A stretch of DNA of 64,000 bases from an uncultured Saprospiraceae bacterium (GTDB taxonomy: Bacteria; Bacteroidota; Bacteroidia; Chitinophagales; Saprospiraceae), in NCBI GenBank assembly GCA_937139495.1, contig CAKZQC010000007.1:1-64000 (forward strand), given 5' to 3'. This document shows, one piece after another, positions 35,171 to 43,234 of this stretch (its first letter is position 1; each line of letters opens with the position of its first letter). Under the pieces are notes generated by a model. That model had not been told where the DNA came from, did not search any database, and was given only the letters and a program-made list of their open reading frames with translations. The position numbers and the translations under genes were made by a program.

Positions 35171-35524
35171 ATGAAGCAACCAAAGGTATCCATATTATTC
35201 ACTTCCTTGACCCTCCTCATCTGCCTGATGATAGGAGTCAATAGTTTCGTATCTGATGCGAAGCACCTCTCTGAGGAAGAAGATGAGTGGAGCGAAGTGG
35301 TAGAAGAAGTTTATGAATCAGAAGGTCTTCATTTTGATGGTTCTGATTACTCTCCAGCACTTCTACCTACTGTTTATTTGCTCTCCAATAAGTTTTCACT
35401 TTTTGGAAATAGTAGCGATACCACTACAACTCTACTTGACCCAAGTCCTGCCAGCTCTGGCAAGCCCGTCAAGCGTTATTTGTTGTTTCATCAAATCAAA
35501 ATAGACTGCTGTTTACAAGCGTAG
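35171..35524 (+). CDS. Small secreted or membrane-anchored acidic protein
   Basis: A 117-residue product starting at the ATG at 35171. An N-terminal hydrophobic segment (residues 7-27) is followed by a very acidic stretch (KHLSEEEDEWSEVVEEVYESE) and a Ser/Thr/Pro-rich tail ending IDCCLQA. No family was recognised. It precedes the sbtA operon by 290 bp and may be expressed separately. A role in that operon is not shown. Confidence 0.45.
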   Translation: MKQPKVSILFTSLTLLICLMIGVNSFVSDAKHLSEEEDEWSEVVEEVYESEGLHFDGSDYSPALLPTVYLLSNKFSLFGNSSDTTTTLLDPSPASSGKPVKRYLLFHQIKIDCCLQA

Positions 35525-35736
35525 TTTTTTAGCTAATTTTGCTATCCGTTAGACAAGTATTTTTGACAGTCAAACTATCATTATTACTTACTTAGAGCCT
35601 TTTTTTTTGTAGAAATTAATCTACAAAAAACCATCGCTATGTCTATACTGTACGGCTCTGCTAATCAACTACAACTCTTACCTCCCAAGAGGTAATCCAC
35701 CTTTCACTATTCATTATTTTTTTTACATTAGCACGA

Positions 35737-35790
35737 TTTTTTTTGCCTTTCGGGCAATGGGCTACTGATGCCTATTGCGAAGCAAAAAAA
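35737..35790 (+). promoter_or_regulatory. Leader hairpin before sbtA
   Basis: TTTTTTTTGC and GCAAAAAAA can pair across about 35 bases that contain a small hairpin TTGCC/GGCAA. It ends 25 bp before the sbtA ATG and could act as an attenuator or a translation control. The rest of 35525-35814 holds an A/T hairpin (about 35602-35631) that could end the preceding gene. Confidence 0.35.
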
Positions 35791-35814
35791 TAGCTTATTT
35801 TACTCTTATTTCAA

Positions 35815-36807
35815 ATGAACATACATACTATATTAGAGAATTTTAGTCACGCTCCTGTTTTGTTTTTCTTTCTTGGTGTATTGGCGGTTGTCGTTAAGTC
35901 CGATTTGGAGATACCACCACAAATTGGCAAATTTTTAGGCATTTATCTTTTATTTGATATTGGTATCAAAGGTGGAGAGCACCTTTTTGAGAGTGGATTT
36001 ACGCCACAAGTATTGACCGTAGTAGCGGTATGTGTATTGGCTTCTTTCATTACTCCATTTATTGTATATTTTGTACTATCCAAAAAGTTTTCGGTCGTAG
36101 ATGCAGGAGCCGTAGCCGCTGCTTATGGCTCTATTTCTGCTGTTACTTTCGCTACTGCTACTTCTTTTCTAGAAACACAAGGTGTCACCTTCGGTGGATA
36201 TATGGTAGCTGGTATGGCACTCATGGAATCACCAGCTATTATAGCAGGTCTAATTATTATACACCTCTACAAGAAAAAAGCAGAGCAAGCCGATGACGAC
36301 ATAATGAGCAGCAAAGTTGACATCAAACATATCTTGCGAGAAGCCTTCTTCAATGGCTCTGTATTTTTGCTAGTCGGTAGTATGGTTATTGGCTACCTAG
36401 TAGGTGATGGTGGCAAGGAAGAATTGACTCCTTTTGTAGGTGACATTTTCATCGGAATGCTTTCTTTGTATATGCTCGATATGGGTTTGATAGCTGCACG
36501 ACGTATGAAAGAACTAAAAGGGAATGCTGGTTTTGCCATTGCATTCGGTACTATTTTTCCGTTAGTATTTGGGGGCATTAGTATTGCCATTTGTTATGCA
36601 CTAGACTACAGTGTCGGCGATGCGCTACTACAAACTATTTTATTGGCTAGTGCTTCTTATATAGCAGTACCTGCTGCCATGCGTTTGGCTGTACCTGAAG
36701 CGAATATGAGTATCGTACTATCTATGACATTGGGTATCACCTTTACTTTCAATATTTCTATTGGAATACCTGTTTATTATTATGCGATACAAACACTTTG
36801 GGCTTAA
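35815..36807 (+). CDS. sbtA: Sodium-dependent bicarbonate transporter (SbtA family)
   Basis: A 330-residue polytopic inner-membrane protein of the SbtA/DUF897 family, which imports HCO3- with Na+. Two inverted halves of about five spans each are visible. Conserved stretches include GIYLLFDIGIKGGEHL (43-58), AAAYGSISAVTFATATSFLE (about 97-116), MALMESPAIIAGLI (about 129-142), and in the second half LDMGLIAARR and ASYIAVPAAMRLAVPEANMS. It is followed at 45 bp by its PII-like partner. In heterotrophic Bacteroidota it would supply bicarbonate for carboxylases rather than photosynthesis. Confidence 0.92.
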   Translation: MNIHTILENFSHAPVLFFFLGVLAVVVKSDLEIPPQIGKFLGIYLLFDIGIKGGEHLFESGFTPQVLTVVAVCVLASFITPFIVYFVLSKKFSVVDAGAVAAAYGSISAVTFATATSFLETQGVTFGGYMVAGMALMESPAIIAGLIIIHLYKKKAEQADDDIMSSKVDIKHILREAFFNGSVFLLVGSMVIGYLVGDGGKEELTPFVGDIFIGMLSLYMLDMGLIAARRMKELKGNAGFAIAFGTIFPLVFGGISIAICYALDYSVGDALLQTILLASASYIAVPAAMRLAVPEANMSIVLSMTLGITFTFNISIGIPVYYYAIQTLWA

Positions 36808-36852
36808 ACCATTTTTTGAAATTTTATTTCATTACTAACAAAACAAACAATC

Positions 36853-37164
36853 ATGAATCAATATAATAAAGTAGAAATCATCGTTTCGGATATATATTTG
36901 GATAAAATCATAGAAAAATTGGACAGCCTTGGAGCTACAGGCTATACTATACTCACTATTGAGGGTGGCAAAGGGATCAAAAAAGGACGACAACAAATTG
37001 ATGGTTTGCTCCCAACTACACACAACTCACTTTTGTTTACGATAACGAGCGAAGAGATTACGCAAACTATTATTGCACAAGTACAACCTTTCCTCAACAA
37101 AGTAGGCGGTTTGATTATCGTCTATCCAATTACTTATGCCAGCGGGCTCCCTCTTCAAAAATAA
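36853..37164 (+). CDS. sbtB: PII-like regulator of SbtA
   Basis: A 103-residue PII-superfamily trimer subunit of the SbtB type. In cyanobacteria it binds adenine nucleotides, including cAMP and AMP, and blocks SbtA. The ferredoxin-like fold pattern is visible: KVEIIVSDIYLDKIIEKLDSLGATGYTIL, a variable T-loop (about 40-60), then LLFTITSEE and NKVGGLIIVYPITYA. The C-terminal Cys pair of redox-controlled cyanobacterial SbtB is absent. It lies directly after sbtA and 6 bp before the DUF2490 gene, so it is the middle gene of an operon. Confidence 0.88.
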   Translation: MNQYNKVEIIVSDIYLDKIIEKLDSLGATGYTILTIEGGKGIKKGRQQIDGLLPTTHNSLLFTITSEEITQTIIAQVQPFLNKVGGLIIVYPITYASGLPLQK

Positions 37165-37170
37165 GAAACA

Positions 37171-37914
37171 ATGAAAAACTATAAATTAATAATCTGCCTA
37201 TGGTGCAGTATGGCGTTAGCCTGCTCTAGTACCAACTTACAAGCTCAAACTGTTCATGGTCAACCTGATATTTGGCTGTTTTGGCACAACAATTATAAAT
37301 TTGCCGAAAAATGGTCGGTACAAACAGAAGTTCACATGCGTTTCGATGATTACTTTCGATACAAAGAACAGTTTCTGTTTCGTCCATCCATCACTTTTCA
37401 ACCAGCCAAACAGGTCAGTTATAGCTTGGGATATACCTATATTCATACCTTCCCTTATGGGCAATACCCATTAGCAACTGACCGACCCGAGCACAATATT
37501 TGGGAACAAGTACAGTTCAAACAAAAAATCAAGAAAGTAAGCTTGACGCATCGTCTGCGACTAGAGCAGCGTTTTCAGAGTTCGTTTGATTCCGAACAAA
37601 ACAAATTTGACTTTGCAGAGGTACAATATGGCAATCGTTTCCGCTATCGCATTTCTATCAAAGTTCCGATTACGGACAAGTTAAGTTTCCACGCTTTTGA
37701 TGAACTTTGGATTCGTTCTACCAACAAAATAAAGGATATTAGTTTTGATAGAAACTGGTTTTATGCAGGATTGGGCTATCAATTTACGCCTGCCGTAGGG
37801 CTTCAGCTGGGTTATTTGCATCAATATATCAAAAATAACGCAACGCTTTTTGAGCAGCATCATACCATGCAGTTGACTCTCAAAACAGTCATTGGCAAAC
37901 CAAAAACTACTTAA
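37171..37914 (+). CDS. DUF2490 outer-membrane beta-barrel protein
   Basis: A 247-residue protein with a signal peptide (cut after NLQAQ, about residue 26). The mature part alternates amphipathic beta strands with aromatic girdles (WSVQTEVHMRFDDYF, VSYSLGYTYIHTF, LTHRLRLEQRFQ, FRYRISIKVPI, FYAGLGYQFTPAVGLQLGYLHQY), typical of DUF2490 barrels. The coupling to sbtA-sbtB (6 bp) suggests an outer-membrane channel for bicarbonate or a linked solute. That role is inference from context. Confidence 0.8.
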   Translation: MKNYKLIICLWCSMALACSSTNLQAQTVHGQPDIWLFWHNNYKFAEKWSVQTEVHMRFDDYFRYKEQFLFRPSITFQPAKQVSYSLGYTYIHTFPYGQYPLATDRPEHNIWEQVQFKQKIKKVSLTHRLRLEQRFQSSFDSEQNKFDFAEVQYGNRFRYRISIKVPITDKLSFHAFDELWIRSTNKIKDISFDRNWFYAGLGYQFTPAVGLQLGYLHQYIKNNATLFEQHHTMQLTLKTVIGKPKTT

Positions 37915-37917
37915 TAA

Positions 37918-37964
37918 AACCACTTTACTACTAGATACTACAAGTTGGACTTCCAATAATAGCT
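37918..37964 (-). repeat. Dispersed ~45-bp intergenic repeat, copy 3
   Basis: Read on the minus strand: AGCTATTATTGGAAGTCCAA followed by a TTGTAGTATCTAGTAGTAAAG-type tail. It sits 4 bp after the DUF2490 stop. Confidence 0.6.
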
Positions 37965-38021
37965 TTCGGTTACGCTATCAACACTTGCAGCGTCTTATTA
38001 TCCAATCAAGTAGTACCATAC

Positions 38022-38066
38022 AACTAAAAAGCCTTTCTCCAATAGTTGGAGAAAGGCTTTTTAGTT
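38022..38066. terminator. Strong bidirectional terminator
   Basis: A perfect ~21-bp stem starting AACTAAAAAGCCTTTCTCC with a 3-base loop has A-run and T-run at its base. It ends the sbtA operon and the convergent acyl-CoA dehydrogenase gene. Confidence 0.9.
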
Positions 38067-38097
38067 CAGAGCGTGTCTTAAACACGGTGTGTTTCAT

Positions 38098-39891
38098 TTA
38101 TTTGAAACAGTATTTGTTTGCTGCAATCAATTCTGCCGCAATTGCTCTACGCAATTCTTTCGTATTGACAAAGTCATGCTTCGTATAGCGCTTGATACCC
38201 AACATCAACATTCTTTTGGTATCGCCATCAGCCCAAGAAGCTACTGCATTCTTAGCGTGTGTGCTACATCTTTCGATAGCATCATTGACATAAACTTTGG
38301 TCATATTAAGTTCTGCTTGACAATTTGCTTCACCACGTACACTTACTGCTTTTTCTGTTGCCAAAATAGCCGATTCACATACATACAATTCAGCCAAAAT
38401 ATCTGCCAAATTCATCAATATTTCTTGCTCATCTTGTAGCTTAGTCATCAACTGTTGAGCGGTAGCACCTGCTACTGCCAAAAATAGTTTTTTGAGGTTT
38501 GCTACATGTCCTTTTTGATCAGCCAATACACCTGTTGGTTTATCACCAAAACTTGGCATAGAAGTCAATTCTTTCTGTACAGCCATAGCAGCCGACATCA
38601 TATCTATTTTGCCACCCATTGCACGCTTCAATAGCATGTCAATAGAAAGCATTCTGTTAATTTCGTTTGTTCCCTCAAATATACGATTGATACGAGCATC
38701 TCTATAAGCCGCTGCCATTGGCATTTCTTCCGAGTAGCCCATTCCACCATATATTTGTAGTCCTTCATCGACTACATAATCGAGTACTTCCGACCCCATT
38801 ACTTTGAGGATAGCACATTCGATAGCAAACTCTTCAGCGGCACCCAATAGTGCTTCTCCTAGTGTTTTGCCATCGGCCTGCAATTTGTGCTCTAGCTTAG
38901 AAATATCTCTAGCAGAACGGTGCATAGCGGTTTCTACTGCATAAATGCGAATGGCTTGTTCCGCTAGTTTGTGTTGGATTGCTCCAAAATTGCCAATCGT
39001 TTTGCCAAACTGCTTACGCTCATTGGCATAGCCAATAGAAAGTGTACTCAATTCCTTGCTCGCTCCTAGTACTCCACCACACAACTTGATACGTCCAATA
39101 TTCAAAATATTGAAGGCAATTTTGTGTCCTTTTCCTACTTCACCCAACAAGTTTTCTACGGGTACTTTTACGTTCTCGAAAAATACTTGACGAGTAGAAG
39201 AACCTTTAATACCTAATTTTTGCTCCTCTGCTCCTAGCGATACGCCTTCCCAGCCACGTTCTACGATAAACCCAGTAAATTTGTCACCACCTACCTGAGC
39301 AAATACCGTAAATACATCGGCAAAACCACCATTAGTGATCCACATTTTTTGTCCATTAAGGATATAGTGCTTGCCGTCGTCGCTCAATACTGCCTGCGAT
39401 TTGGCAGACAAAGCATCAGAACCCGAAGTAGGCTCTGTCAAACAATAAGCAGCAAACTGGTCACCAGCAATCAATGATGGCAAGTATTTGCTTTTTTGTG
39501 CGTCTGTACCGAAATACAAAATTGGCAACATACCAATACCGATATGAGCACCAAAAGATAAAGAGAATGAACCAGCAGGACCTAGCTTAGAGGTTAATGC
39601 CATATTGGTTTCAAAATCCTGCATAAATCCACCATATTCTTCAGGAAAAGCGGTACCTAGCAACCCTAAATCACCTGCTTCTTTGAGTAGTTTTTTAGTC
39701 AACTCTATGTCAAGCTTTTCTATCTTGTCAGCAACAGGCAATACTTTGGTACTGACAAAATCTTCTACCATTTTGAGTACCATTACTTGTTCTTCATTAA
39801 AGTCTTCTACAATAAAGACATCTTGAGGGTTAGTTTCTGTCACTAAAAACTCACCTCCTTTTATCATCTTACCAGTTCCTTGATTGTCCAT
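38098..39891 (-). CDS. Acyl-CoA dehydrogenase, very-long-chain type
   Basis: An FAD enzyme that introduces the first double bond in fatty-acid beta-oxidation. The 597 residues exceed the usual ~380, with a ~170-residue C-terminal extension as in VLCAD/ACAD9-type proteins. Visible are CLTEPTSGSDA (FAD/substrate binding), MWITNGGFADVFTVFA, GKTIGNFGAIQHKLA, QIYGGMGYSEEMP, and RIFEGTNEINR, whose Glu (near 404) is the catalytic base. It appears monocistronic. Confidence 0.93.
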   Translation of the reverse strand: MDNQGTGKMIKGGEFLVTETNPQDVFIVEDFNEEQVMVLKMVEDFVSTKVLPVADKIEKLDIELTKKLLKEAGDLGLLGTAFPEEYGGFMQDFETNMALTSKLGPAGSFSLSFGAHIGIGMLPILYFGTDAQKSKYLPSLIAGDQFAAYCLTEPTSGSDALSAKSQAVLSDDGKHYILNGQKMWITNGGFADVFTVFAQVGGDKFTGFIVERGWEGVSLGAEEQKLGIKGSSTRQVFFENVKVPVENLLGEVGKGHKIAFNILNIGRIKLCGGVLGASKELSTLSIGYANERKQFGKTIGNFGAIQHKLAEQAIRIYAVETAMHRSARDISKLEHKLQADGKTLGEALLGAAEEFAIECAILKVMGSEVLDYVVDEGLQIYGGMGYSEEMPMAAAYRDARINRIFEGTNEINRMLSIDMLLKRAMGGKIDMMSAAMAVQKELTSMPSFGDKPTGVLADQKGHVANLKKLFLAVAGATAQQLMTKLQDEQEILMNLADILAELYVCESAILATEKAVSVRGEANCQAELNMTKVYVNDAIERCSTHAKNAVASWADGDTKRMLMLGIKRYTKHDFVNTKELRRAIAAELIAANKYCFK

Positions 39892-40072
39892 TCTTATATA
39901 TAAATTGATTGATAATTAACTTTTTGGTTAAATCCTTTTTTAATGGGACAAATGTAAATCATTCTTATTACAAATTCAAGTTTTAGACTAGCTTTCAGCG
40001 ATTATTGAAAGTTATTTTACAATTTATTTTGACCTCTTAATGATTTGTTATCTTTTATTGCCACAAAATATG

Positions 40073-40090
40073 GTACTTTTGTGCTTCAAA
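40073..40090 (+). promoter_or_regulatory. Promoter -7 box of tatD
   Basis: TACTTTTG at 40074-40081, 30 bp before the ATG at 40112. The surrounding 18-mer GTACTTTTGTGCTTCAAA is identical to that before the RluA-type gene. Confidence 0.45.
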
Positions 40091-40111
40091 TCAAAAAAAT
40101 ATAATTCGGCT

Positions 40112-40879
40112 ATGCAGTTAATCGATACCCACGCACACCTCTACGCTTCTCAGTTTGACCAAGACCGTGAAGTGATGCTCGAACGTGCTCAACAACATGG
40201 AATTGAGCATTTCTTTTTGCCCAACATTGATTTAGAGTCCATTGATGGTATGTTGGCACTAGAAAAAACCCACCCTGATAGTTGCCACGCTATGATGGGG
40301 TTGCACCCTTGTTCGGTCAACGCCAACTACAAAGCTGACCTAAAAGTAATAGAAGAATGGCTACAAAAGCGTCCTTTTTGTGCCGTCGGCGAAATTGGAT
40401 TGGATTATTATTGGAGCAAGGATTTCGTGACCGAACAGCAGGCTGCTTTTCGATTGCAATCCAATTGGGCAAAAGATCTTGATGTTCCCATCGTGATTCA
40501 TGCTCGTGATTCTATCGACGACCTTATCAAAATTGTACGAGAAGAAAAAACAGACAACTTTAGAGGTATTTTTCACTGCTTTGGTGGTAGCTTAGAGCAA
40601 GCGCAACAGATTATTGACCTCGGATTCCTATTGGGAATTGGTGGGGTTTTGACATTCAAAAAAGCAAAATTGGACGAAGTCCTACAACACATAGACCTAC
40701 AACATTTAGTACTCGAAACAGATGCCCCTTACTTGGCTCCTACGCCTTACAGAGGTAAGCGCAACGAAAGTGCTTATGTAGAAATTATTGCCGAAAAATT
40801 GGCAGAAGTAAAGCAAGTAGAAGTGGCAGAGATAGCAAGAATAACGAGCCAAAACGCCTTGCAACTATTTGGGATGTAG
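40112..40879 (+). CDS. TatD-family metal-dependent hydrolase / DNase
   Basis: The ATG at 40112 (MQLIDTHAHL) is the family-typical start; the frame before it overlaps the promoter. The 255-residue TIM-barrel enzyme has the metal ligands D5/H7/H9 in DTHAHL, E94 in GEIGLDYYW, H130 in IVIHARD, H155 in FHCFGG, and D204 in LETDAPYLAPTPYRGKRNE. TatD proteins are Mg-dependent DNases linked to repair and DNA turnover. It is a single gene convergent with the DUF547 gene. Confidence 0.95.
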   Translation: MQLIDTHAHLYASQFDQDREVMLERAQQHGIEHFFLPNIDLESIDGMLALEKTHPDSCHAMMGLHPCSVNANYKADLKVIEEWLQKRPFCAVGEIGLDYYWSKDFVTEQQAAFRLQSNWAKDLDVPIVIHARDSIDDLIKIVREEKTDNFRGIFHCFGGSLEQAQQIIDLGFLLGIGGVLTFKKAKLDEVLQHIDLQHLVLETDAPYLAPTPYRGKRNESAYVEIIAEKLAEVKQVEVAEIARITSQNALQLFGM

Positions 40880-40883
40880 TCCA

Positions 40884-40943
40884 GAAAAAGGCAATAAAAA
40901 AAGGGGAAGCGATAATCGCTTCCCCTTTTTTTATTGCCTTTTT
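40884..40943. terminator. Exceptionally long bidirectional terminator
   Basis: Perfect arms of about 29 bp (from GAAAAAGGCAATAAAAAAAG through the GGGGAAGCGAT stem and back) lie 4 bp after tatD and 13 bp before the convergent DUF547 stop. They contain internal A-run and T-run. Confidence 0.9.
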
Positions 40944-40955
40944 CAAACAGTTTTT

Positions 40956-42071
40956 TTACTGCTTATTCAATTTCCAATCATACTCTTTGTAGCTAACTTT
41001 GGCGTTGTCTTTTATGGTTTCGTTGCTGTACTTCTGCACATAAGAAAGTACTTTATCCTTGCCACCAAAATCACTAGCATACCAATCAAATATTTTGGAT
41101 ATTTGGATGCTTTTGGTACTCAAACTATTGTACTTATTATTATTTATAAACGCCTTTGCTTGTGCCTCATAATAACGCTGTACATTGCTTTCTGTCCAAG
41201 CTTTGTTGAGCAATGGCGGACAAGAAGCAGCTGCACAATTGACGGCAAAATGCACACGTGGCTCTCCAAATTTCTTTAACAATTTATCTTTTTCGATTTG
41301 GTTGAGTGTGTAAGATTTGCCTCCTACTGTCACTTTTTCGGTATCCCAAACCTTGCCACCTGCTATGTCCGTAATACTATTGACAGGATAGTTTTTGACA
41401 ATCGTCATTATCGTAAAAGCATTGTAGAGATTGATCCAATATGCCATTTCTTTATTTTTGGACCAACTGCTTTCTGGGGCATTATTAGCCAATAGCTCTA
41501 TGTACTGCTGAAGAGCTGCTTTTTCTTTCTGAAACCCTCTATAATCAACCATTCCTGCACTGTTGACATGGCGGCGAAGTAAGCCATCAAAAATATCGTG
41601 ATTGTAAGCTGGTTTAGTTATTTTGGTCACTTCTGTAGTTGTTTTTGTTGGTGTATTTTTGGTGACAACTGGAGGCTCTTCGGGTTTGGGTTGATTGCGA
41701 GGGTCACTCATATCATCAGGATTATAAGAATCATCGGCTACTGCTACTTTATTATTAGTAGTTTTTTTTGGCGTGGTGCTTTGAGGCTTTTTATTGGTCG
41801 TTTTGGTAGGCTTATCCGTGCTAGTGTAGTTCATCAACTTTGCATCGACCGCCTCCTTTTCATTGAGGTCTTTTTGCATATCGTTCACATCATCTCGTGT
41901 CACGGTGTCAGGTGTCAGCACCTTTTCATCAAGCGGCTTGACTTGATTGGATACATCAGGTGTTTCTACATCATCTACGGAAGGTACACCTGTATCCGTA
42001 GCAGGATTATCGTTGGTACAAGAGATGGCAAACAAGACCAGTAAGCAAGCACTAAATAGTATATTTTTCAT
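40956..42071 (-). CDS. DUF547 domain lipoprotein
   Basis: A 371-residue lipoprotein (signal ending FAISC, Cys18). Residues 20-155 are a low-complexity Thr/Lys/Pro/Asp linker, and the DUF547 domain fills the rest: HVNSAGMVDYRGF, MAYWINLYNAFTIMTIV, and FAVNCAAASCPPLL with its conserved Cys pair. DUF547 proteins are widespread and have no firm enzymatic role; their fold resembles papain-like proteins. The disordered linker probably spans the periplasm or reaches the surface. Confidence 0.85.
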   Translation of the reverse strand: MKNILFSACLLVLFAISCTNDNPATDTGVPSVDDVETPDVSNQVKPLDEKVLTPDTVTRDDVNDMQKDLNEKEAVDAKLMNYTSTDKPTKTTNKKPQSTTPKKTTNNKVAVADDSYNPDDMSDPRNQPKPEEPPVVTKNTPTKTTTEVTKITKPAYNHDIFDGLLRRHVNSAGMVDYRGFQKEKAALQQYIELLANNAPESSWSKNKEMAYWINLYNAFTIMTIVKNYPVNSITDIAGGKVWDTEKVTVGGKSYTLNQIEKDKLLKKFGEPRVHFAVNCAAASCPPLLNKAWTESNVQRYYEAQAKAFINNNKYNSLSTKSIQISKIFDWYASDFGGKDKVLSYVQKYSNETIKDNAKVSYKEYDWKLNKQ

Positions 42072-42261
42072 AGTTTCTAATTATGTTTTTTTTTGTTAAA
42101 TAAACGGTTCGGATTCAGGGCAATCAAGGTGTTGCTATACCGCAAATGAATTAGCGATAAGCTCTTATTAATACAATTATCCACCTCTTTATGTTCTATT
42201 ATTGCGACAAGCTACCTATATTTATAACAAAATCCCCCACTCACTACCTCCCTAAATATAC

Positions 42262-42341
42262 GCTCTATGTGCGACTTAACACAAGGTTTTCGATTATGCA
42301 GCTGCGCTGCCAATGAATTAGCTCCAGAAGATATTGGCTGG
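42262..42341 (+). repeat. 80-bp direct repeat at the tandem paralogues, copy 1
   Basis: It is identical to 42700-42779 except for one base. It covers 5 bp upstream and the first ~25 codons of each paralogue. Confidence 0.9.
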
Positions 42342-42656
42342 ATTCTCAAACGAATCAATCACGACATCATGCCACCTCCTTTGGTAGGGACTACCGCTAT
42401 CAATTTCACTTCGTTGAGTGAGGCAGAAATCAAAAAAAAACTCCTTCACTTATTGAATACAACAGCTTGTTTTGACTTTGAATATCAACCCAAGGAATCT
42501 GATTTTCTGTACTTACGAGTAAATTTGCCAAACCACCATTGGTTTCATTTCAGTTATCTGAATGGAGCTTGGAAAGAAGAGCGCCAAAATCACCTGAGTA
42601 CTTGGCAGCGTCAATTGGAACATTACAAGCAAGGCAAAATAGAACTGCTCAAATAA
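42267..42656 (+). CDS. Small protein of unknown function, tandem paralogue A
   Basis: A 129-residue soluble protein beginning MCDLTQGFRLCSCAANELAP, with cysteines at 2, 11 and 13. The middle has FDFEYQP and YLRVNLPNHHWFHFSYLNGAW, then a WQRQLEHYKQGKIELL tail. No family was recognised and there is no signal peptide. Its neighbour 48 bp downstream is a close paralogue: the first ~25 codons are nearly identical in DNA, then similarity falls, which points to duplication plus gene conversion or selection on the N-terminus. Confidence 0.55.
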   Translation: MCDLTQGFRLCSCAANELAPEDIGWILKRINHDIMPPPLVGTTAINFTSLSEAEIKKKLLHLLNTTACFDFEYQPKESDFLYLRVNLPNHHWFHFSYLNGAWKEERQNHLSTWQRQLEHYKQGKIELLK

Positions 42657-42699
42657 AAACAATCAAATATTCATTCGCTCAACTACCCCAAAACAATAT

Positions 42700-42779
42700 G
42701 CTCTATGTGCGACTTAACACAAGGTTTTCGATTATGCAGCTGTGCTGCCAATGAATTAGCTCCAGAAGATATTGGCTGG
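42700..42779 (+). repeat. 80-bp direct repeat at the tandem paralogues, copy 2
   Basis: Partner of 42262-42341. The single difference (C to T) is silent (Cys codon TGC/TGT). Confidence 0.9.
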
Positions 42780-43094
42780 GTGCTACGCCGACAAGACCCC
42801 AAAAAGAAATATCCCAAAATTATGGGCAAACCCTTCATGCCTACTTTTTCGGGTACTGATTTGGAAATCAAACAACAACTGCTACACCTACTCAATACAA
42901 CAGCTTGTTTTGATTTTGAATACCAACCTAAGCGGTTCGATTTTTTGCAGTTGCGTGTCAACTTGCCCAATCATACTTGGTTCCGCTTTAGTTATCAGAA
43001 CGATGCTTGGATAGATGACCGCAGTACCAAATTTAGCAGCTGGAGACAGCAACTAGTATCGTACAACAAAGGAAAAATATCGACCGATTTGTAG
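42705..43094 (+). CDS. Small protein of unknown function, tandem paralogue B
   Basis: A 129-residue paralogue of the preceding gene with the same MCDLTQGFRLCSC start, FDFEYQPKRFDFLQLRVNLP core and WRQQLVSYNKGKI end. The region between 35 and 60 differs most (DPKKKYPKIMGKPFMPTFSG). Function is unknown. The two genes point the same way with a short gap and are probably one transcript; after it a TTGCC/GGCAA hairpin (43118-43131) is present. Confidence 0.55.
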   Translation: MCDLTQGFRLCSCAANELAPEDIGWVLRRQDPKKKYPKIMGKPFMPTFSGTDLEIKQQLLHLLNTTACFDFEYQPKRFDFLQLRVNLPNHTWFRFSYQNDAWIDDRSTKFSSWRQQLVSYNKGKISTDL

Positions 43095-43234
43095 GTACTA
43101 CCCTACCAAAACCGCCGTTGCCGAAAGGCAAATCCAATTCTTTGGGTAAGAGTAAAACGTAGCGTTTGTTTTCTATCTCAAAAATAGTTTACTTTGCAAC
43201 ATTGACACATTGAAGTAATTCAAAAAAATAATCC

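Noticed and set aside
35815-37914. Carbon-concentrating or autotrophy locus
   Set aside because: No RuBisCO, carboxysome or carbonic anhydrase gene is present; sbtA alone does not imply autotrophy.
42267-43094. Toxin-immunity reading of the two small paralogues
   Set aside because: No toxin domain, polymorphic-toxin carrier or secretion gene lies next to them; similarity in size alone is not evidence.
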